DNA of 47,297 bases from positions 1 through 47,297 of IMG/VR virus record IMGVR_UViG_3300048672_000226. The stretch is one strand, 5' to 3'. Shown one piece after another: positions 42,287 through 47,297 of this stretch. Below the pieces are notes generated by a model, which ran no database searches, was not told the DNA's origin, and saw only the letters and a list, made by a program, of their open reading frames with translations. The stretch comes from a virus. The number at the start of each line of letters is the position of its first letter. Position 1 is the first letter of the stretch. Made by a program: the position numbers and the translations under genes.

Positions 42287-43781
42287 AGATTATTTTACCG
42301 CAAGTATTAGGGTAGTTTAAATGTACCCCTTGTGTACACATCATGTGAACTCCGCTGGCATCAATGTCAGTAGCACGTGACTTATACATATCCATATTCA
42401 TGTTCGGCATTTGAGCGCCTCCCAATACATACCATTCGCTATATTCACGACCTTCTTCGTAAGTTAATACGATGTTCGATTCCTGAGCGCCTTTGCCATT
42501 GTTAGTTACATCTACCAATGAGAAGTCTAATGCCATACCACAGTACGATAAGATACTTCTATTAGTGTGGATTGGATGTCGAGGTGCTGCTTTGGCTCTT
42601 GCTCCAAAATCAAATGCAGGGTCATGCACAAACTTGATTACTCTACCTGTTGGGTGTAAGTACTCTGTGAAGTATGCACCATATTGCAAATTCATACTAT
42701 CCTTGCCTCTGATGAACTTATCAGTCAAAGTTAAGAACCCACTTGAAGAACGCTTCATTGCTTTATCAATCTCTGATAACAAGCCAGAACCTCCTACAAT
42801 TACATAGTCACCAGATTGGTTGTTACCGCTCATGTGGTTATTGTAGAACATCACAGATATGAAATCGTCAATCTTAGTCTCTGTAAGCATATTGTACTCC
42901 AATGTATTAGGGATTTGTTCCCACATACCCATACCAGAAGTTACTACTTCTTGTGTATCAGAGTCAATGTTATGCACTACGCCATTCTTGTCAGCATTGT
43001 ACGTACTGAATATGAGGTCTTCGTTCTTTTCTTGTTTAAATAACAAGTCATTTACGTACATCTCCCAATCAGTCCAGAATTGCATACGCTTACCATCTAC
43101 AGTCATGTCGAATACAATCTTCTTATTAGCGATATTACCTGCTAGATTGTATGAGCGTCTGATTAGAGATAGCTGATTACGCAATCTGAATGGTGTTTGA
43201 GGTTGTCTGTGGTCTGTTCCACGAGAGCGTTCCTGCCCTACTTTAACAACTCCAGCTGCCCATACTGCACCTACTGACAAAAACTCGTCTGGTACATACG
43301 ATAACATATTACGACCTACGATTTTAGCGGTATATACCCACTTGCCTGCTTCGTTCACAGGGTCTCCATAGATTTGTAATGTTACACTTTTTTGCAAGCT
43401 TCCTGCTGTAATAAACTGATTACGCATAAAGAACTTGAACTTGAAAGCCAACTTAACAAAGCTACCATTCTGCCCAGCCTTTCCTTGATTTGGGATTTTG
43501 TGAGAAATGGTATCTGTTGTTTTCGGCTTTCCGTACATTTGAGCATAGTACGCAAGGTCTAATGACGATATAGCTTTTTTTCTACCCATTCCATCTAAGT
43601 TGTATAACATAGGGAAGTTCATAGAGCCGTACTTACCACCACTTCCATACGCATAGGTAATGGCAGAGTTGATGAATTGAGGCGAAGTTAATCGGGCATT
43701 AGCTAATAGCGTTCTGCTAGAAAAGGAGTTATCGTTATATACCTCCTCCGAAATCTTCAAATCGGGATTAAATGGTAACAT
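42273..43781 (-). CDS. Major capsid protein, crAss-like (HK97-fold type)
   Basis: This encodes 502 residues. The size, the position after portal and scaffold-like genes, the N-terminal arm (MLPFNPDLKISEEVYNDNSF) and the mixed alpha/beta body (LMFYNNHM-type segments, FGARAKAAPRHPIHTNRSIL, WYVLGGAQMPNMNMD) fit crAss-like major capsid proteins. There is no sign of a long prohead-protease-type N-terminal delta domain. The absence of internal stops and a good ATG at 43781 support the boundaries. The stop codon lies inside the loop of an intrinsic terminator, so capsid translation and transcript end are coupled in space. Codon use and A/T content match the neighbours. Confidence 0.85.
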   Translation of the reverse strand: MLPFNPDLKISEEVYNDNSFSSRTLLANARLTSPQFINSAITYAYGSGGKYGSMNFPMLYNLDGMGRKKAISSLDLAYYAQMYGKPKTTDTISHKIPNQGKAGQNGSFVKLAFKFKFFMRNQFITAGSLQKSVTLQIYGDPVNEAGKWVYTAKIVGRNMLSYVPDEFLSVGAVWAAGVVKVGQERSRGTDHRQPQTPFRLRNQLSLIRRSYNLAGNIANKKIVFDMTVDGKRMQFWTDWEMYVNDLLFKQEKNEDLIFSTYNADKNGVVHNIDSDTQEVVTSGMGMWEQIPNTLEYNMLTETKIDDFISVMFYNNHMSGNNQSGDYVIVGGSGLLSEIDKAMKRSSSGFLTLTDKFIRGKDSMNLQYGAYFTEYLHPTGRVIKFVHDPAFDFGARAKAAPRHPIHTNRSILSYCGMALDFSLVDVTNNGKGAQESNIVLTYEEGREYSEWYVLGGAQMPNMNMDMYKSRATDIDASGVHMMCTQGVHLNYPNTCGKIICTLS

Positions 43782-43809
43782 ATATGTACTTTGTTTTAAT
43801 TGTGTTTAC

Positions 43810-44823
43810 TTATTTACCTCCAAAATATGTTTTGTTCATTTGCGCTAGTGCTGCTAGTGTGTCAGTAGGATTACTAACATCTACTTTACCTGTAGTCTTA
43901 CCTACAATGCTTTTGACATTAATAGTCTTAGCCTGTGCTGCCTTTGCTGGTTCTGCTACAACTCCCTTAAACTTATTAAGTATCAAGTAGTCGATTAAAA
44001 GCATTTCCTCTGCTGTAAGGTTTTTTCTAGCCTCTATAGATTTAGATACTCCTTTGGCATCAGGTAATACATACTCTTTCAAAGCTTTCAGTTCAGTAGC
44101 TGGCACATTAAACTTTGTAAAACCTTTTGTAAGTATGCCAGATACTTCATCCCATTGAGCTTGAGCTACTGCTCTATCTGCTGCTATTTGACGCTCTTGC
44201 TGCTCCTTATAGGTCTGTACTTGATTATCATTATCCTCTTGCAATTTAGCTTGTGCTGTTAAAGCAAAAGCGTGCAGTTTGCCCTTATCTTTAAGGTAAT
44301 CTATCTGGTCTTGTGCGTCTTCTTGTGCTTCCCCTTTCAAGTTTATTAGATACGCTAAAGCAAATTGCTGTTGCAGGTCTACATCTTCTGTGCCTATTGC
44401 AGTACTTGTAAAATCTAGTGCTTGTGGTATCGCCTTGTAAGTTTCAATAGTACCTCCTTTCTCTAACCATTCCGCAACTTCTTGCAACTCTGGATTGTTT
44501 GATAATGGATTAGCTGATGCCAAAGCATCAATACCTGTTTGTATAGCTTTCTCTATACCCTCTAAACTTAAATCCAGTTCAAACGTATCTGGTAAATTAA
44601 GCTTAGTTTTAAGCAAAGTTGCTAAAGCTGTTGCATCATCTTGCTCTCCATCAACAGCCTGCTCTGTTTGTGCTTCGCCTGTTTGTTGGTCTGGCTCTTC
44701 TGTTTGTTGCTCTACAGTTTCTGGGTCTTGTCCTTCACCTGCTGGGTCTGCAACATCTGGTACTGCTGGAATTGAATCAAACAACCGTTGTGCTTGTTCT
44801 TCCAAATTTACTTCTACTGCCAT
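43810..44823 (-). CDS. Acidic scaffold-like head assembly protein
   Basis: This encodes 337 residues from the ATG at 44823; an in-frame TTG at 44832 would add three. The N-terminal 60 residues are very acidic and Gln-rich (DPAGEGQDPETVEQQTEEPD). Long helical stretches follow, including a Gln/Glu/Ala coiled coil (AQAKLQEDNDNQVQTYKEQQ, about 190-215), and then a Lys-rich C-terminus. No enzyme motif is seen. Acidic, helical proteins between portal and capsid genes usually act as scaffolds or head-assembly factors, and that is inferred here. The upstream 58-bp gap carries the ACATAAACCAATTTT element. Confidence 0.6.
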   Translation of the reverse strand: MAVEVNLEEQAQRLFDSIPAVPDVADPAGEGQDPETVEQQTEEPDQQTGEAQTEQAVDGEQDDATALATLLKTKLNLPDTFELDLSLEGIEKAIQTGIDALASANPLSNNPELQEVAEWLEKGGTIETYKAIPQALDFTSTAIGTEDVDLQQQFALAYLINLKGEAQEDAQDQIDYLKDKGKLHAFALTAQAKLQEDNDNQVQTYKEQQERQIAADRAVAQAQWDEVSGILTKGFTKFNVPATELKALKEYVLPDAKGVSKSIEARKNLTAEEMLLIDYLILNKFKGVVAEPAKAAQAKTINVKSIVGKTTGKVDVSNPTDTLAALAQMNKTYFGGK

Positions 44824-44838
44824 AATAATCAAATATTT

Positions 44839-44853
44839 AAAATTGGTTTATGT
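44839..44853 (-). promoter_or_regulatory. ACATAAACCAATTTT element upstream of the scaffold-like gene
   Basis: On the minus strand the element ends 15 nt before the ATG at 44823. It is the same sequence and nearly the same spacing as the copy before the gene starting at 42218. A start-proximal promoter or leader element is likely. Confidence 0.5.
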
Positions 44854-44881
44854 ATATTTACCTAAAAATTTACCCATTTAT

Positions 44882-47266
44882 TTAGGGTTTATTCTCTTTA
44901 GCTACTCTTAATTGGTTGTCTGATACGTATTTCTTTACTGCAATATCTTGCATCTTTACATCTAGTCCTTTGCTTTGAATAATAGCATCTTGTATATTCT
45001 TTTGCTCTTGTTGTAGCAGTTGCTGTGTCTTTATATACATATCCATAGCTTTAGAATCTCCATTACCATTTTCAGCAGCCATTAGCTTCTCTAACTCTAT
45101 TTGAGCTTTACTGTTTATTTCATACAGTTTTAGTTGTACTTGGTCTGAATGTTTTTGATAATCTATCTGTGCTATTCTTTCTGAACTTTGTTGCTCTGCT
45201 TGGGCTGCTTGCTCTTGGCGTTGTTGCATCTGGTTTTCCATATCTTCCATCATAGAAATAACACTATTCATGTTACCATTTGAATTGTATAGTTTACCTA
45301 TCATACTAAACGATGCTCCATTTTGAGCAAATGCTTGTGCTAGTTGTCTAAGCTCTTCGTAATTACGTTTTGCCTTACCACCATTTAAAGCAAATATACC
45401 ATAATCTACAAAACCTAGATGATTTTTCTCAATTTTAAATCTTTCGATTTCACCATCACTACGTAGGTATGTAGATGTTACTCCTTTCCTATAACAGAAA
45501 TTACTTAAATCTAGTAATCCTTGTAACTCCTTTTCCATGAAGTCATTGAACTGCGTAAAGTATTCTTCTGTAGTAAGTTCTGCTTGTGCTTGTCCTTGTT
45601 GTACATTAGACACAGCATCTGTAGCTTGTATCTTAGCTTGTCTGAATCTATTAAACCCTATTAAATCTTCTGCTTCTTGCTTTACTTCTGTAATCAGATT
45701 CATTAATAACTGTATAGAGTTACCTAGACTTAAATCCACAGTCTTAATCATTTGAGCTGCTAATGCTGCTTGTGGACTTGTTTCATCTACAAATAAGATT
45801 TGTGTAGCATCAGCATAATACAGAGACTGTGTGATAGTATCTTCTTCATCTGATGTAGCTTGAAGTGGTGTTTCAGCTTTACCTTTTAAAGAATTAAATG
45901 CTAAGTCTTGTTGAGCTTCTGATTGCTTTATACCATTAAGTAAACCTAGTGGCATAATAAGGAGTTTATCCTTATTCTTATTAACAATAGTCTGTAGCTG
46001 GTATTTTAAAACGTTTACTTGCTCTTGGTATGATTCTAATTTTCGTGCAGGTGCTTGAGTGAATCTAAACTCACTCATAAATATTCTACAGTTATAGTAC
46101 TTTTTAACTGCATTAGGATTATCGTAAGTAGCTCTTTGGTAATCTGATTCTTTCTTACCTATGATATATCTATTATCAATACAAAAAGCTTCATACTCTC
46201 TATTAATCCATCTAGTTTCTGCTTCTTGTCCTTCTTCAACTACATAATCCTCGTCTACATCCATGTATTTAGATTCTCCGAATACATTTGTATAGGTAAC
46301 TCTTTTTATTTTCTTTTTACCTGTCCATTGGAAATGCTCTACTTGAACTAAATCAGTAGTATAGTTTCTATTCATATCTATACCATACTGATTCCTGTAG
46401 AAAGAAGTCAAGAAGCCATTAAAGGAGGAGGAAGATGAACCATAGTTCGTTGCATCTTTACTCTCTAGCTCTTTAAGCATATCTTCTGTAAAGTCCTCAA
46501 ACTCTGAAAACTTATCTACCACTTCTGATAAGGTGTACCAGTTTACATACCGTACAGCTTCTGCTTGTTCTCCGTACTTCTCATTCCCACTAAATGCAAA
46601 AGCTATTCTATCTGGTTCTACCCTTTCATAAAAAGGCTTATCATTATTAACCCCTTTAAAACTAACACCTATTAACCCTGTTATAAAATCAAAAAACATT
46701 ACAGATGCCTTTTGAGCATAGTCTAACTCACGCATCATGTGTCCCAGTATACGTTGCCCTTCTTCTGACTTTTCATCTTTGATAGTCTTTGATTGAGCTT
46801 TTATTACTTCTGGGTGTGTAGGAGGATTAATTGGCTGTCCATTTTCATCTGTTTCCCCTTCTACATACTTTCCTTGCTGTATGAGTGTATTTATAAATAC
46901 TTGTTGTAGTGATTCTGCATACTTTTCATGCTCAAACTGCTCTACACGATTAATATAATCAGAATCTTGGGCGAGGACAATCGGGTCAAATGGTCTAGCT
47001 CGATATTCAGCCAACCATTTTAAAAAGATAGGGCTTATAAAATCGAAATTTTTAAGCTGTGCTGGCATATTATTAGCTCTGTCAATACCATACTGATTAG
47101 TAATGTATGTATACTTAGTATAGTCTAGTACACCAGATACTATTTTCTGTAAGTATTCTAAATCAGTAGATGATATATATGGCTTACTCAATCTTTGAGA
47201 CCAATATTTCACATTATTTTCAAACCATGTATCCGTTTTGGGGTCTGTCTGTCTAGGCTTTATCAT
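44882..47266 (-). CDS. Portal protein, crAss-like
   Basis: This encodes 794 residues. The N-terminal region (WFENNVKYWSQRL; AQLKNFDFISPIFLKWLAEY, about 67-86; then an Arg-Ala-Arg-Pro-Phe run) is the pattern seen in crAss-like portals. A long helical and beta body follows (SVMFFDFITGLIGVSFKGVN, about 195-214). A strongly helical Gln-rich C-terminal region (QMQQRQEQAAQAEQQSSERI, about 685-704, and onward) would form the portal barrel or crown. Its size fits the family. It is the first gene in the window and starts the packaging/head block; the terminase presumably lies to the right, outside the window. The start at 47266 is preceded by a purine-rich AGAAAG stretch. Confidence 0.83.
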   Translation of the reverse strand: MIKPRQTDPKTDTWFENNVKYWSQRLSKPYISSTDLEYLQKIVSGVLDYTKYTYITNQYGIDRANNMPAQLKNFDFISPIFLKWLAEYRARPFDPIVLAQDSDYINRVEQFEHEKYAESLQQVFINTLIQQGKYVEGETDENGQPINPPTHPEVIKAQSKTIKDEKSEEGQRILGHMMRELDYAQKASVMFFDFITGLIGVSFKGVNNDKPFYERVEPDRIAFAFSGNEKYGEQAEAVRYVNWYTLSEVVDKFSEFEDFTEDMLKELESKDATNYGSSSSSFNGFLTSFYRNQYGIDMNRNYTTDLVQVEHFQWTGKKKIKRVTYTNVFGESKYMDVDEDYVVEEGQEAETRWINREYEAFCIDNRYIIGKKESDYQRATYDNPNAVKKYYNCRIFMSEFRFTQAPARKLESYQEQVNVLKYQLQTIVNKNKDKLLIMPLGLLNGIKQSEAQQDLAFNSLKGKAETPLQATSDEEDTITQSLYYADATQILFVDETSPQAALAAQMIKTVDLSLGNSIQLLMNLITEVKQEAEDLIGFNRFRQAKIQATDAVSNVQQGQAQAELTTEEYFTQFNDFMEKELQGLLDLSNFCYRKGVTSTYLRSDGEIERFKIEKNHLGFVDYGIFALNGGKAKRNYEELRQLAQAFAQNGASFSMIGKLYNSNGNMNSVISMMEDMENQMQQRQEQAAQAEQQSSERIAQIDYQKHSDQVQLKLYEINSKAQIELEKLMAAENGNGDSKAMDMYIKTQQLLQQEQKNIQDAIIQSKGLDVKMQDIAVKKYVSDNQLRVAKENKP
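46409..46436 (-). repeat. Dispersed motif copy J
   Basis: The minus strand reads ATCTTCCTCCTCC followed by TTTAATGGCTTCTTG. It lies inside the portal gene, in the frame that reads Phe-Asn-Gly-Phe-Leu. Confidence 0.75.
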
Positions 47267-47297
47267 ATAATTTCTTTCTAAAAAATGGGTGTACTGT

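Noticed and set aside
1424-46436. CRISPR array or diversity-generating retroelement as an explanation of the repeats
   Set aside because: Copies are kilobases apart, on both strands and inside genes, with no regular spacers. There is no reverse transcriptase gene or template/variable repeat pair in the window.
1-47297. Stop-codon reassignment, known in some crAss-like phages
   Set aside because: Long frames contain no in-frame TAG or TGA, and both are used as genuine stops at tight gene junctions.
1-47297. tRNA genes, insertion sequences and attachment sites
   Set aside because: All gaps between genes are shorter than about 160 bp. None shows a cloverleaf, a transposase fragment or direct repeats flanking a segment.

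Overview
The window is one contiguous late (virion) gene block of a tailed bacteriophage, with every convincing gene on the minus strand, so transcription runs from high to low coordinates. It is very AT-rich, and most starts lack a Shine-Dalgarno sequence, as is usual for Bacteroidetes hosts. The diagnostic content is that of a crAss-like phage (Crassvirales, podovirus morphology). There is a crAss-type portal, an HK97-fold-type major capsid protein, and a large muzzle ('tail stabilization') protein. A lysozyme-bearing cargo protein, a second cargo protein and a giant polypeptide with the DFDID catalytic signature of the crAss virion RNA polymerase follow. TAA, TGA and TAG all serve as stops, and frames of up to 3,884 codons stay open, so there is no sign of stop-codon reassignment here.

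Layout in transcription order. (1) 47266-42273: portal, acidic scaffold-like protein, major capsid protein, ended by an intrinsic terminator whose loop holds the capsid stop codon. (2) 42218-36911: seven tightly packed structural genes of the capsid/connector/decoration type, including a Thr-rich Ig-like protein; ended by a terminator near 36870. (3) 36821-35305: a small fibre-like protein, a membrane/coiled-coil protein with an overlapping 55-residue ORF (possible spanin-like pair), and a Cys-rich Ig-like protein; ended by a terminator near 35280. (4) 35248-13991: a 1,997-residue tail fibre with two pectate-lyase-type modules; an adhesin-like protein; three connector/ring-type genes; a holin-like and CHAP-peptidase lysis pair; the muzzle; a possible glycoside-hydrolase-like protein; a glycosyltransferase; a detached muzzle C-terminal-like domain; and the tail-lysozyme cargo protein; ended by a terminator near 13925. 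(5) 13877-1: a second cargo protein and the giant RNA polymerase, which runs off the left edge unfinished.

How it works together: the portal and capsid build the head, the ring proteins and muzzle build the short tail, and fibres bind and perhaps trim surface glycans. The cargo proteins, one with a peptidoglycan hydrolase domain, and the RNA polymerase are presumably packaged in the virion and delivered to start early transcription. The most unusual signal is a dispersed motif of about 28 nt: a pyrimidine tract followed by TTTAAYGGCTTCTTG or a close variant. It has ten clear copies, in both orientations, inside unrelated genes and in more than one reading frame. The first eight copies alternate in orientation as inward-facing pairs. 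I know of no described element that matches it. The split muzzle with an inserted glycosyltransferase, and the unusually large polymerase fusion, are also notable.
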